Assembly (NCBI RefSeq): GCF_040869045.1 | Contig: NC_090320.1 | Coordinates: 120,165,112-120,229,111, forward strand | Reading direction: 5' to 3' | Length of the DNA: 64,000 nt | Source of the DNA: Eurosta solidaginis | Taxonomy: Eukaryota; Arthropoda; Insecta; Diptera; Tephritidae | Shown here: positions 11,639 to 22,362 of the stretch, one piece after another | How positions within the stretch are numbered: position 1 is the first letter of the stretch | Layout: the number at the start of each line of letters is the position of its first letter | The notes under the pieces: model-generated | The model's input: only the letters and a program-made list of their open reading frames with translations | Databases searched by the model: none | What the model was told of the DNA's origin: nothing | Translations under genes and position numbers: made by a program

Positions 11639-12256
11639 CCCCCACTTTTAGAGTTAGGACTCTGAGGCCTTTTATTAAAATTTACAATTTGCTTGGGGGC
11701 TGTTTCTACTAACATTATTCCCCCAGTGTTAGGATTAGGTCTTTCTTTATTTCTTTCATTTACAATCTTTATTTTTAAATTTTTCCTACGGAAAAATACC
11801 ACCAGCACGGCGATCAGAATTAGCAAGCATATGGCTATTGTTATATTTATACCATACGAAACATTTTATTGGATTTTAATTCCTTAATTTCTTTCAAATT
11901 TTTAACATTCTTAATTTCCATTTCTTTAAACAGTATGTCCTGTTTGTAGCTCTGATTTAGCATTTTTACAGGGTAGTGAAATTTTTCTACAAACTATACT
12001 TTATTATTTTCAAAAATTTCATTGTCTATTTCAATTTTACAATTTGTGAATGTTATCAAAAATTTATCTTTCAATACCATTTCTCTATTATCGCAATTTT
12101 GGCTTAAGGCCCTCTCATATGCATTGACAATCAATAATGTATCATCATCTATGTTAACAATTCTAGTTTTATTATTTCTTTTAAACAGACAATCGTTTTT
12201 AAATATGCAATTTTTGCTTCGTTTCAATTCCTTTAAAGGATTATCTTTTCTATAAT
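11584..12256 (-). pseudogene. Errantivirus env, C-terminal part
   Basis: After the Penelope insertion, minus-strand frames resume at 12256. They give a lysine- and asparagine-rich ectodomain segment (KNCIFKNDCLF, FLITFTNCKIEID) with cysteines, several frame breaks, then a membrane span read as ICLLILIAVLVVFF near 11790-11830 and a charged tail. This layout, with one span near the C-terminus, fits errantiviral Env related to baculovirus F-type fusion proteins. The gene is broken by stops and the insertion; no function is expected. Confidence 0.72.
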
Positions 12257-12378
12257 TTAAATGTACTTTGTAATCGATTTTTGCTGACCAATTTGATTTA
12301 TTAAATTCAAAATTATTATAGGCTTGTATGGTCAGATATTTAAAATTACTGAATTTTTGCCTGAAAGACAATAATGAT

Positions 12379-13472
12379 TTTATGTATGATGAGAAAATTT
12401 ACACTCAAAGTTTTGGTATGCCCATGGGTAACCCTCTTTCACCGACAATAGCAGATATCATCATGGATGACTTAGTAGACAACACTATTTTGGAATTGAA
12501 AAGACTACATAAAAAAATATCAAGTTCATAGTTAAGCACGTGGATGTTATATTTGCTATTGTAAAACGAGATGACTTAGACATCATACTGAGAACTCTAA
12601 ATCAGTACCACAATCGGCTACAGTTTACAACAGAAAAAGAAGTAAACTCAACAATCCCCTTCTTAGATGTGCTCATTCACAGAACTGACAATAGGATTTT
12701 ACTCAACTGGTACTCTATACCAGTAGCATCAGGAAGAATCATAAACTTCCTTTCTGCCCAACCTAAAAAATACAAAATAAACGCGGCAAAAAACATAATA
12801 AACAAAATATTCACATTGAGTCACAATCAGTTTTTAAATTCCAACAAGGAAAAAATTTACAAATTGCTTACTGACAACAACTACCTGAGCCACTTAGTGA
12901 AGACCCTAATAGAACAGAAATTAAAAGAGACTAACAAAAAGCAACATCATACAACAACCACACAAACACCCACCGAAACAAAACAATACCACAGCATCAC
13001 CTACATACCAAAGTTCACAGAAAAAGTTCACGTAAACATAAGAGAACAAAAACAAAATATTTCTCTGGCATACAAATCCAACTGCACTCTCTCCACTATA
13101 TTTACCAAGACAAAAAGTCCAGTAGAACCACACCAACAAAACAATGTAATATACCAAGTACAATGCAAAGGTGGAGAAAACACACAATGCGACAAAATAT
13201 ACATAGGGACGACGAAAAGAAAATTGGGAGTTCGACTAGCAGAGCACGAAGCGGACATAAACAAAAAGAAAAGCAGCACTGCACTTGCTCAACATATTCT
13301 AACACATGGACACACCGCTGATTTACAAAATACAAAACTAATAGACACAGAGAGGAAAGAGAAAATGCGGTACACACTAGAGGGTCTTCACATACTAAAA
13401 AATAGAGAGAAAACAGTAAATAGACGAGAAGATACTAATCAAATTGCGGCAGCATATCTATTATGCTCATGA
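12379..13472 (+). pseudogene. Penelope-like RT C-terminus and GIY-YIG endonuclease
   Basis: RT sequence starts around FGMPMGNPLSPTIAD. A stop follows at about 12528, exactly where the YxDD box belongs; the next frame gives HVDVIFAIVKR, a degraded box. From 12540 a 310-codon open frame runs to 13472 with the RT thumb (TIPFLDVLIHR), a long lysine/glutamine-rich linker, and the GIY-YIG domain: VIYQVQC, KIYIGTTKRKLGVRLAEHEA. This enzyme would nick target DNA for primed reverse transcription. The long intact second frame suggests a younger insertion than its errantivirus host. Confidence 0.88.
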
Positions 13473-13673
13473 TTGGACTTAGTTTTGACAAATATACCAA
13501 ACATGCATGGTATTTTATATTCCTACGAGTTTTGTGATATTTTATTTTAGTTATTATTTTATGTGAGTTTTTTTCCGCATTTAATGTTGGTGTCATGATT
13601 TTACAATGTTTATGTTCCAGCTTGTTTTTATAAATTTGTCTTTGTTATTGTTATTGTTTTTAAATAAAGATGT

Positions 13674-13716
13674 CCGCCCCCTGAGGATGCCAAGGAGCTT
13701 GGCGAAACGTCGGGTT
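13674..13716 (+). ncRNA. Candidate hammerhead ribozyme in the Penelope-like element
   Basis: CTGAGGA at 13681-13687 fits the CUGANGA core. GCCAAG and CTTGGC (13689-13694 and 13698-13703) form a six-pair stem II with a GAG loop. GAAAC follows at 13704-13708, then GTC ending at 13711, the expected cleavage site. CCC before the core can pair with GGG after the site as stem I. One extra U (13688) sits between the core and stem II. Minimal hammerheads are reported in Penelope-like elements; activity here is inferred from layout only. Confidence 0.6.
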
Positions 13717-13909
13717 TATAAGTGAAGTTTAATCTTGCACTGTTTAAATATCCGACCATGCAAGCCTATAATAATTTTGAATTAAATGTACTTTGTTTAT
13801 TGTAACAATGTATTTCTAATTTTTCCGTGTTTGGCAATGGGATTATGAGTTTCAAATCTGTTGAAATATAATTCTTTGGTATTTTTATTGCTATCACTAG
13901 CGACTAATT

Positions 13910-14669
13910 TTTGTACGCTAACACTCCCATTTTTCCATTTTCAATTTATAAAAATCTATCTGAAAACAATCAATTTCTTCCTTAGTTAAAATTCCTGTGT
14001 GTACCAAGTTGTACTTGGCTGCTGCTATATTATTTTGTATATCGTTAACTCTGCTTTCCAAATATCTTAATTTAGTAATGAAGTCGTTAAACAAGAATTG
14101 CTCGTAAAAATCCCTATTCTGCTCATTAAGTTCTTTTATGAATTTTTTAATCTTTTCCCTGTCTTCCTGTATTGTTTCCCTAATCAGATTAATGCTATCG
14201 TTAAAATGATTATTAATTGTTACCTGTTGGTTTACAGATTTTATTATATTATGATCATTTGTCTTTTGTACTTCTAAATATCCTAAAATTTCCTGTCTAT
14301 CTTCATCATCCATCAATCCAAATAGCCAATTATATGTTTTACCTACTACGTTTACTAGGCCTCTCTTATGTCTACCAATTCTCTCAGGACGAATTGTTTT
14401 AATCTTAGCTCTAATCTTTCTACTTCGCTTATTAAAAATCGCTTGCCTGCCAATACCGTGCCTTCAATACTTTCTTTTATTCCGTCGACGACTTCCAAAC
14501 TTTCATCTGATTGGATTATATGCAAGATTGTGGTAGTTTCATTAACCACTTCCACCTCGCCTATTCGTACAATAGTGTACCCTGCCTCATCCAGTATTGG
14601 GGTTACTTGTAAGAATCCCCCTGTTGTTCTCATGTTTGCTATTATGAGAATAATCATTAAACACCACAT
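13910..14669 (-). pseudogene. Errantivirus env, N-terminal part
   Basis: The minus strand starts at 14669 with a hydrophobic leader (MWCLMIILIIANMR), then GFLQVTPILDEAG, an N-terminal phrase like those of Gypsy-group Env proteins, and an acidic, leucine-rich region. After a frame break near 14355 a second frame gives a long charged coiled-coil-like segment (TIQEDREKIKKFIKELNEQN, QNNIAAAKYNLVHTG). It stops before the Penelope insertion. With 11584-12256 it is one gene. The Env is inactivated by stops and by the insertion. Confidence 0.72.
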
Positions 14670-15227
14670 TGTCTGAAAACAAAAAAAAATATATATATTT
14701 ATTCATACCATCTATTGGCTATGACCTTTAAGGTCGGAGTGGGGTTTCAAGGATTGTAAAATAAAATAAAACCAAAAACAAGGAGAAATAAATACTATGT
14801 ATTTCAAAAGTTATTCTTATACCAAACCAAATTTACGTATGAAAGTATGTATATCATAAGTCCCTCAGAAGCATTAGCTGGACATTGTGTGGATATCAAT
14901 CGTGTACATATTTAATTTGAGTATATATCAAAGTCAGTTCCATCCTTTGCTAAACGTTAAACTGTGAAAAAGGAATATTGGGATTTATAACGTTTTATCC
15001 TCGAGTGGCTTGTAGCGAAGAAACTATACACTTGTCGGTATTTTTTAAGGATATATGGTAATCGAAAACCGTAAAGGGGTTGTGGGAACAATTGTTCTAA
15101 AACGTTGATGGAGCCTTTACTAGTGGGATAACATATTAAATTTAGCAATAATTCATACTTGTAGTATACATAATTTATAAAGGCTGTGCTACATGGTTTT
15201 TTTTTCTCTTTTCATACCTTTTCTTTC

Positions 15228-16545
15228 TCAAGCATCCCCATTATGGGCTGCTGTGCTGAACCCATGCTCATCATCATTATCATCGGGGTTTAGGTTAGGC
15301 AAATTCGCAAATTTTTGTGGTCTTTTTATATTAGAAGGGTGAATATTTTGCAAAGGCCTAATTCTGAAATGTGGTTGATCTTTATGCCTTGCTTTTTTAA
15401 TTGGCCCCGTTTCTCTATTTTCGGTGTAATCTTCTCTTTTTAAATTATGCTTGGCTATTGTTTTTTCTTTTGCTACCTTAATTCTATCTTGTAATATGGA
15501 TGGACAAATGCTTTCTTTAGCGAGCCTTGGAGAGCACTTGCTAGTTGAGTGATATCGATTATTATAGTTAGCTATAACCATCTGCATCCTCATTTCTATT
15601 GAAATACTCATATCATCAATTCCTGTTAGTTTTTCTAACAGGGTTGACTGAAGTCTCTCAAGGTCTGCATTACCAGTGTGGTTATTGGGTTCAGTTAAAT
15701 AGACCTCAATATTTTCGGCATCTAGATACTGTATTAATTGTTCTGCTCTAAATTCATTATCCATTATAACTTTCTTAGGTTTTCCGAATTTTGTAAATTA
15801 TTCCATTAGTATGGTCTTCTTTGACCTCCAATTCCTATCAGTAATTCTGTATGCTGCTGCAAATTTTGTTAATTTGTCTACTGTGGTAACAAACGAATGT
15901 TTGTTAAAGTGAAAAATATCTATGTGAACAATTTCATTTTTATCTGTAGGGATTTCTGTTATACTAAATTTTGGTTTTATAGGTTTCCTATCATATTTTA
16001 TCTGTTCGCACTTCTCACAGTTATTTATTATTAACTGAACGTGATCTCTAATTTTTGGATAAACAATTTTGTCTTTCAGTGTATTATATGTTTCTCCACT
16101 GCCGATGTGTATCGATTCATTATTGTGATACAAAGAGATTTGTCTATGCAGTTCTTCTTCCTGCAAGATATCTGTTGCTCTCTTTGTGCACTTTACGAAT
16201 TCCAGCTTGCTATTACAGGAGAACATGGATATTAGTAACAATTGAATCTTATGATAATCCCTATCTTCAACTTCAGAAAAAATTCCAACTTTGCCACCCT
16301 TAATGTGCCCTTTTAATATTCTTTTTAACGTTACTTCATCACTCATAGGATCAATTTCCATTATTTTTCTACCATGGATTGTTTGGACTTCAGCTTGAGG
16401 GCTATATGTCACTATGATTTGAGTCTTGTACTTACAACAATTTCCTCCTTTATAGCAAAATGCTCTAATAATTCTTCCTCGGCCGAATTGGTATATTAAC
16501 TTTGGTCCGATGTTTGTAACGTTGAGAAATATAGAAGATAGACCC
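15228..16545 (-). pseudogene. Errantivirus integrase
   Basis: Zinc-binding residues appear in HRQISLYHNNESIH and NNCEKCEQIKYD. The first catalytic Asp is in VHIDIFHFNKHSF and the second in KKVIMDNEF. A frame change at about 15770-15800 lies between them. The Glu motif is altered (PNNHTGNADLERLQ, where related elements read NSH-x-x-E). A charged, proline-rich tail ends in NPDDNDDEHG at 15228. The N-terminus is cut at 16545 by HINE-0. Confidence 0.83.
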
Positions 16546-17154
16546 ACCATTAAGTATACCGAACTGTGTTGATATAGCCATGTCCGTCTGTCCGTCCGTC
16601 CGTCTGTCTGTTTGAACGCAAATTAGTTCCTCAAATTTTGAGATATCTCAATGAAATTTGGCAAAAGGATGTATTTTTGTTTTATATTAGACATTTGTCG
16701 GATCCGGTAGGATCGGACCACTATAACATATATCTCCCATACAACCGATCGTTCAGATAAGACGATTTTGGTCATTACTGCCGCAGCTTATAAAGTATAA
16801 ACGTGAAGCTCGGTGATATAATTTCTAATATATCATAGAAAAAACCACTTTGATCGGAGCTATATATAGTTATATCCCATACAACCGATCGTTCAGATAG
16901 AAAGATTTTTGGCCATTTCTCCCTTAGTTTCCAATATAAAAACGTGAAACTTGGTGATGTATATTCTAATATATCATAGAAGATTTATCTCAAAAATCGT
17001 TTAGGTATGTACATCTGTTCACTATATATTTCTTATCTTATACATCCGATTATTTGGAGATTACGAACGGGATAAGATTATTGTTCAGCCACATTCATGA
17101 AAGGTATGAAGTCTTCGGAACAGCCGAAGACAGTCCTGTCCTTACTTGTTTTCA
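16546..17154 (+). repeat. HINE-0: mini-me/DINE-like element in the errantivirus
   Basis: It begins with ACCCACCATTAAGTATACCG, the phrase found inverted at about 43580-43600. A (GTCY)n run (16580-16612), two diverged copies of a CATACAACCGATCGTTCAGAT block, ATGAAAGGTATGAAG, and a hairpin CTTCGGAACAGCCGAAG follow before the terminal CCTTACTTG. The 5' subterminal repeat seen in HINE-3 is missing. Microsatellite, subterminal repeat and terminal hairpin are features described for Helentron-associated DINE/mini-me elements. Confidence 0.75.
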
Positions 17155-17925
17155 TTTATCTTTGGCGAATTCTCGATTCGGCTTATAAAATCTGCTACTA
17201 CATTATTCCTTCCTTTTACATATCGTAGTTATACTCGTGTAATTTCAAAAGCCACCTCTGGTGACGTTGCGAAAACTCTTTTCCTTTATATTTATTGTTA
17301 ATGTATACAATCGGACAGTGGTCAGTGATTATTTTAAATTTATTTCCATATATGTATGGTCTAAAATATGTAATTGCATAAATAATTGCCAGAAACTCCT
17401 TATCGGTAGTGGCATATTTTTCTCATGATTATTCAGAGTTCTTGAAATATAGCATACTGGCTGACCCTGTTGTGACAATACTGCGCCAATGGCGTAATCA
17501 CTTGCATCTGTTGTGATTGAAAATTCCTTATCATACTCTGGGTATTTAAGGATTGGATGGGAAGAAATGAGAGATTTTTAGGGTTTATTTTACACCCTCA
17601 AGTATTTAATCATTGGATATGCTATTTTTGAATAATCCTTTATACATTTCCTGTAGTACCCTGTAGCTCCCAAAAAGCTCTTCAGTTGTCTTTCTGTTCT
17701 TGGTACTTTTAAATCTAAAATCACTGCAATTTTCTCTTTATTTGGTTTTATACCTTCTTTAGTTAAAGTGTGCCCTAAACATTTTTTTCTTTCCCTAAGA
17801 AACTGCACTTATCTGCCTGAATCTTCAAATTGTGCTCTTGCAACTTTGAAAAAATTTTATCTATGGAACTCAAATGTTCCTCCAATGAAGTGGAAAATAT
17901 CAAAATGTCATCCAAATAAACGGCC
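17155..17925 (-). pseudogene. Errantivirus RT end and RNase H
   Basis: The RT catalytic box [12 protein letters not shown] is at about 17880-17925, followed by [29 protein letters not shown] and LKSFLGATGYYRK. The RNase H start reads [19 protein letters not shown] near 17480-17530. Everything upstream of the YLDD box is missing, replaced at about 17926 by unrelated sequence, so gag, protease and most RT fingers are deleted. Confidence 0.84.
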
Positions 17926-18412
17926 TTGAGCTCAATTCGAACCTTGAATGATTTATCAATAGGCCGATAAAACAAAAACAATTGTTAATAAACCATGAGC
18001 ACTTGGGAATGTCAAACAAACTAATTGACAATAAACAAAAATCCAGCATTATCAGTGATTTGCACCAGATGGCGCAACACTGAATAAATATAGTTGGTAA
18101 AAAGGAATAGAAGTAGCAAATTTGCCAGTCAAACAAACCACCGCTGTATAGCTAAATGGTTAGCGCAGCATGCCTAAAGCGTACTGATGATGAAGGCTTA
18201 GCACCCTTCGAAATGGATCTATCTGCGCAGCTATGGCAGGTTGTCTGAAACATTTTCTACTTACTATTCCAAAAACAAAATACAATTTTTCAAATTTAGA
18301 AAAATTAAAAAATAACAATAATTATCATTAGAAAAAAGTTATTGTTCTGGCCTTGAGCTCGATGCGAACCTTGAATAATTCAATACAATTTTATATGAAA
18401 TCCGCCATTTGC
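17923..18412 (+). repeat. tRNA-like SINE region replacing errantivirus gag-RT
   Basis: A tRNA-like block at about 18145-18235 has an A-box-like TAGCTAAATGGTTAGCG and, about 50 bases on, CACCCTTCGAAATGG, a weak B box. The interval is bracketed by two near-identical stretches starting CCTTGAGCTC and ending CGAACCTTGAAT (17923-17948 and 18352-18378). They could be a diverged duplication or an internal repeat. I read it as an inserted SINE-like sequence associated with loss of the errantivirus 5' interior. Confidence 0.5.
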
Positions 18413-18787
18413 AATTTCAGGAATGTTTTGCATTCCCGAATGTTGACACCAATAAGTATGTCAGTTTGTAAATCTGTATGCCTCTGTAGAACAACATAGG
18501 CAGAGGCATCAACTGAATTGGTTTCTATTAATGTATGTATGTGTGTACATTTGTATGCTTCCAGAGTGGAACCATACACAAAGCCCAGTCTTGCTGGTTG
18601 CAACAAAGTATCGTATTTGCTTTATTTATTGTGTGGGTGGCCTGATGCAGAATGCTGAGCAAGCATTACTTAAAACAACTAAGTTCTTATTTTGGGTGAA
18701 TAAGTATATTTTAAAAAAGTATATATAAAATTTTAAAATATACTTGTTTCCCCTTTTTCTTCAGTATAGGGGGCATTCCACATAACT
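18413..18787 (-). repeat. 5' LTR of the errantivirus, truncated
   Basis: It starts AGTTATGTGG at 18787 next to the LOA-B TSD CGCG and matches the first half of the 3' LTR to about 18413, beyond which similarity ends. Roughly the last 400 bases, the primer-binding site and the 5' interior are absent. It differs from the 3' LTR by scattered substitutions and short indels, indicating age. Confidence 0.82.
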
Positions 18788-20469
18788 CGCGCTTAGTCCA
18801 GTAACCTTTCCTCCTGATAAGAGCCACGTCAAACGAACCCTCCTCAAGGGTTAGCAGGAGTTCGCTCGACGCCACTTTATTGTGTTGGAGGTTTATCTGT
18901 AGGTCTCGCAGCACCATTGGGCTATTGGTCCTCTTCTAACACCATCGTGGTGACGTCGGCTTTCTCCACCTGTCTCTTTTCTCTTAGGCTTTTGAGGTCC
19001 TTTTCGACTGCTAGCGTGCTAGGATTTTTATCCTCAGGACTTATTTTCCTGAGTCGAATGTAAATTTTACCTGTACCAAAGGACATTTTTCCACGCTGCG
19101 TGTACAATATATCCTCCACCTGCTTGTTTATTTGGAAGATGTAGAACTGGCCTTCCTCTTTAGGTCGAGATACAGTAAGTACCTTCCAATCCTGTGTCGG
19201 TATGGTCGGATTCTAATTCTGGAAAAGTCGCAGTGTATCATCCGACTTCATCACGCATGGTACCCATACCTTAACTTTTGGTACCGTGGGGATTTGCGCT
19301 TTATCCACCACCTCAAACCGCGCGTTTGTGCCTTGCCTTTGGAGGTTTGGAACCACTTCCTCCAGCCACCGCAAGCTCGCGATGTTGTCGCACGCTATCA
19401 TCTTCACACAATTATACCACCCCCCCGAATCAAAGGTTGGAAGGGGCTTACTAGGTCATTCCCGCATCATCTTAAGCATTAAGCTAATAAGCTCTCTTTC
19501 TACATATCTCTACCTTTCAGTAGTCATCTGTCCGAAAGGACTCCTACTATCAACCAGCGCCACAGTCAGTGACTGCTTTGCGACATCACTCATCTTCTCG
19601 GGAAAAGCCGGGGTCTTAGTGTTATCTCTCTTTGGCACCTCCTAGAAAGCCGGAGTCTTAGCGTTAACTCCCTTTAGCACCTCCGAGTCTTAGCGTTATC
19701 TCCCTTTGGCTTATCTCCTACTTCACTAATTGGAACTATCCTCTGACTCGCAGCTTTCGAGGTAGTTGCTACCTCGCTATTGGGGTCCATCTGCCTTACA
19801 GTTTGGGCCTTCTTGTCTTGTCTATGCGACTTCCCTGCCTCGCGGCTCTGGGACTGAGTCCTTTCTGCCTCTTGAAAGCAGGCTTGTCGCCTTCTGTCGA
19901 ACGTTGCCTCTTTATTCTGCAATTCGACGTTTCTTCCTCTTCGTACCGGTTGCACAACCGAGGGTTTCTCGCAGCAAACCTTTTGAACTGCCTTCGACTT
20001 ACTTTTACCACCTCATGGGCCCATTCCAAGTGCTCGATCTCTACTTCTGTTGTGTTCTTTTACTTCCTCTTCTCCGTACCCTTCTCTAGTTTTCTACTCC
20101 GTTTTCATTTGTGTGCTTTTCCAACACGGAGTTCATTGAATTAGCAATACTCTCGCTTCCCAAGTCCAACGCATCACTGAATGCGTATTTGTCGTCCTTG
20201 GCTTGCGACTCAGTCCTCTTATCATCGTCCTTATTAAAGTTAGGTAATGAGTCGTTCATCGTGGCCGTACGAACACCTGCCCGACAAGGCGGGCTCAGCG
20301 GTCCAGTGTTATATACGGGGAAAGAACCGTCCGCCACAGCAGCGCGCCTTACTGTGGGAAGGCCATCAATACTTCCCAAGGTGGCCCGGTATCGGGAAGG
20401 CTCCGTTCGAATACAGCCGAATTTATCCCCTGGCTGCAAATCATCCAATAGGCAGGGTCCGCATAACAC
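18788..20469 (-). pseudogene. LOA-B LINE, ORF1 and start of ORF2 (5' segment)
   Basis: Downward from 20469, frames give an ORF1-like N-terminus (DKFGCIRTEPSRYRATLGSI), charged linkers with stops, then DNIASLRWLEEVVPNL, PTVPKVKVWVP and GQFYIFQINKQVEDIL. These resemble the ORF1 C-terminal domain of LOA-clade LINEs. ORF2 starts at about 18917 (MVLRDLQINLQHNK, SFDVALI) and is cut at 18788 by the errantivirus, resuming at 10865. Sequence above 20469 to about 20640 is probably LINE 5' UTR. Confidence 0.78.
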
Positions 20470-20640
20470 CCTGGATTAGGTGGTTGGCAGTTCTTGGTCA
20501 CCGACATTCCGCGACCCTCCTATGAGGCGAAACGACGTAGATGCCAGTCCTAAACAGCTCCGCCTAATATTCGTTGCGCTATGGAGTTCGGCCAAGCCCT
20601 CATACCAACGACAAAAGTGCCTACCCTAGTGAGGGAGGAA

Positions 20641-21165
20641 AGCTGCAAGACATAAAATGATTTTTTATTATTAATAAATCAGCAAGGTCTCCATGACGAC
20701 TTTTCTATTTCTGTCCTTTTTTATATATTTCAACAAATTCTAGAGCTACACTACTCGCTTCCATTTTTAAATTTTCAAATTCACCTTTCCAATTATTCTA
20801 TTAAAATCTCCGTAGTAGAGTCGGTAGCAATGCCAAGCATCAGCCTCCGTCTTCTTCTCGCCTCTTTTCCAGCATCAATCGTGTAGGTCAGGGAAACAGA
20901 TTATTAGTCCCTACCACCTTTTAGACCGTTTGCCAGCACAGAATATGTTTGCGTCATCCGCCCAATGCCGCTCCCGCCTTGAACGGTGCCACTTTCCCAG
21001 ATGTTTTGGTGCCATCGCTGAGACAAGATGGGCTTCATTGCGCCATGTTGGGAGGCCGCAAACCCAACTACAACGAGTACCACAATGCTTACCCTGTACA
21101 TCCCAGGGGCACAACAGCAATTACGTCCTGGCCTCACACAACTCAGGCGTAGTACCCGTCACTTA
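20641..21165. other. Unassigned sequence before jockey-1
   Basis: An AT-rich start gives way to a GC-richer stretch from about 20820. Short open frames exist on both strands, but none carries a motif I recognise. It may be upstream jockey sequence, since the recognisable jockey frame starts directly after it, but I cannot support that. Confidence 0.3.
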
Positions 21166-22362
21166 CCCCTAGACGCACTTTCATAAACTTTAAAAAAGGA
21201 AAGTGGGATGAGTACAAACCCTTTACAGACAGTCGCATTATTGCCTTCCCTATCCCGACTGATGCTCGCCATGGGGAACATGATTTCCGCAAGGTCATTG
21301 AATCCGCGTCGGCTCTTGTTATTCCCAGCAGAAGAATTTCCGAAACTCGCCTCATTTTCAGGCGGAGGCCGCAAATTTAGCGAGAGAACGTGACCTTATA
21401 AGACAGCTCGATCCCGGAGCCCCCCAAGTAAGGGATATAAACCAACGCATCAGATTGCTTGTGGATGAAGACAAGCGGGCGAAATGGGAGGAGGATTTAA
21501 GTGGTTGTAACCTCTCTGCCGGTGTGGGTAAGCTTTGGTCCACCGTAAAGTCCCTAGCGAATCCGCCTAAGCACAGTGACAAAATTTCTATCACTTTTGG
21601 CAATAAAGTGTTATCAAATGCGAAAAAATGCGAGAGCGCTTTTTGCCGACAATATATAATGCATTCTACGGTTGGCAAAGTTAGACGGCGGGCCAATAGA
21701 TGCGCACATAAACATAAATTTAGCGCGTCCCCAAATACCATCACCGCCAAAGAGGTTGAGGATGCCATCGGTCATGCTAAACCATCTAAAGCAGTGGCCC
21801 AGACGGCACAGCCATGCCGACGCTTAAATGCCTAGGTAAAAAGGGTTTCAAATATGTAGCGCATGTCTTCAACCTGTCCCTTTCCATCTTTGTTATCCCC
21901 GAAAAATGGAAAATTGCGAAGGTGATACCGCTACTAAAGCCTGGGAAACCAGCTAACATAGGAGATTCTTATCGCCCGATATCTCTCCTATCACTGGTAG
22001 CCAAGACACTTGAAGCCACTCTGCTCTCCTTCTTTAAAGCAAATTTGCAACTAGCCTATCATCAGCATGGCTTTGGAAAACTACATAGCACAACCATCGC
22101 GCTAAATGCCATTAGCACCCAGATAAATTGCGATTTAAATCAAAACCCCCATCATAGAACAGTACTCGTTGCGCTAGACCAGTCAAAAGCTTTTGATACT
22201 GCACAATAATGGCCACAGGCCAACAGAACCGCCACGGGTTGTCTTATGTCCCCAGAGCACCATCTACATACTGAGGCGAGAATACTCCCCATTAGGGAGA
22301 GAAATGAAATGCTAACCAAACAGTTCCTGTTGAATACCCAGAAACCTGGGCATCCCAAGATT
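21166..22362 (+). pseudogene. Jockey-1 LINE ORF2, internally deleted
   Basis: Frames on the plus strand give FINFKKGKWDEYKPFTDSR, LVDEDKRAKWEEDLSGCNL, SAFCRQYIMHSTVGKVRRRA, AKEVEDAIGHAKPSKAV, FVIPEKWKIAKVIPLLKPGK, DSYRPISLLSLVAKTLEA and VALDQSKAFDT. Directly after the RT motif A (AFDT, 22190-22200) the sequence reads NRTATGCL and EHHLHTEARILPIRERNEML, which belongs at the C-terminal end of jockey ORF2. The rest of RT, including the YADD box, is therefore deleted. Frames shift near 21420 and 21820. The 3' end at about 22362 is also truncated. Confidence 0.87.

Larger units (their letters stand above)
12271..13781 (+). mobile_element. Penelope-like element, 5'-truncated
   Basis: The element is bounded by 14-base direct repeats TTAAATGTACTTTG at 12257-12270 and 13782-13795. 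It carries the end of an RT, a GIY-YIG endonuclease and a hammerhead-like 3' motif. Near each end is one arm of a 39-40-base inverted repeat (12306-12345 and 13743-13781), a type of structure reported for Penelope-like elements. It lies antisense to the errantivirus env gene that it splits. Confidence 0.9.
10866..18787 (-). mobile_element. Errantivirus-like Gypsy element, internally deleted
   Basis: On the minus strand the order is 5' LTR piece, RT, RNase H, integrase, env, 3' LTR. Both outer ends abut CGCG (10862-10865 and 18788-18791) inside one LOA LINE. The LTR begins AGTTATGTGG at both 18787 and 11638. Env-bearing Gypsy elements of flies (ZAM, tirant) are known to make CGCG duplications. 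The gag, protease and RT start are gone, and three other repeats have inserted (12271-13781, 16546-17154, about 17926-18412). This is an old, inactive endogenous copy. Confidence 0.88.

Noticed and set aside
12921..13377. Minus-strand Cys/Phe-rich ORFs opposite the Penelope-like GIY-YIG region
   Set aside because: Antisense shadows of the convincing plus-strand frame.
13910..14669. Host coiled-coil gene
   Set aside because: Its position after integrase and before the 3' LTR, with a leader and a later membrane span, fits errantiviral env better.
18145..18235. Functional tRNA gene
   Set aside because: The B box is weak, acceptor pairing is poor and the block sits in a SINE-like repeat; better read as a tRNA-derived head.
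19796..20144. Plus-strand ORFs of 107-113 codons over LOA-B
   Set aside because: They are antisense to ORF1 sequence that continues into recognisable LOA ORF1 domains.
20904..21172. Overlapping 67-80-codon ORFs on both strands
   Set aside because: GC-richer stretch with open frames in several phases and no recognisable motif; no frame stands out.
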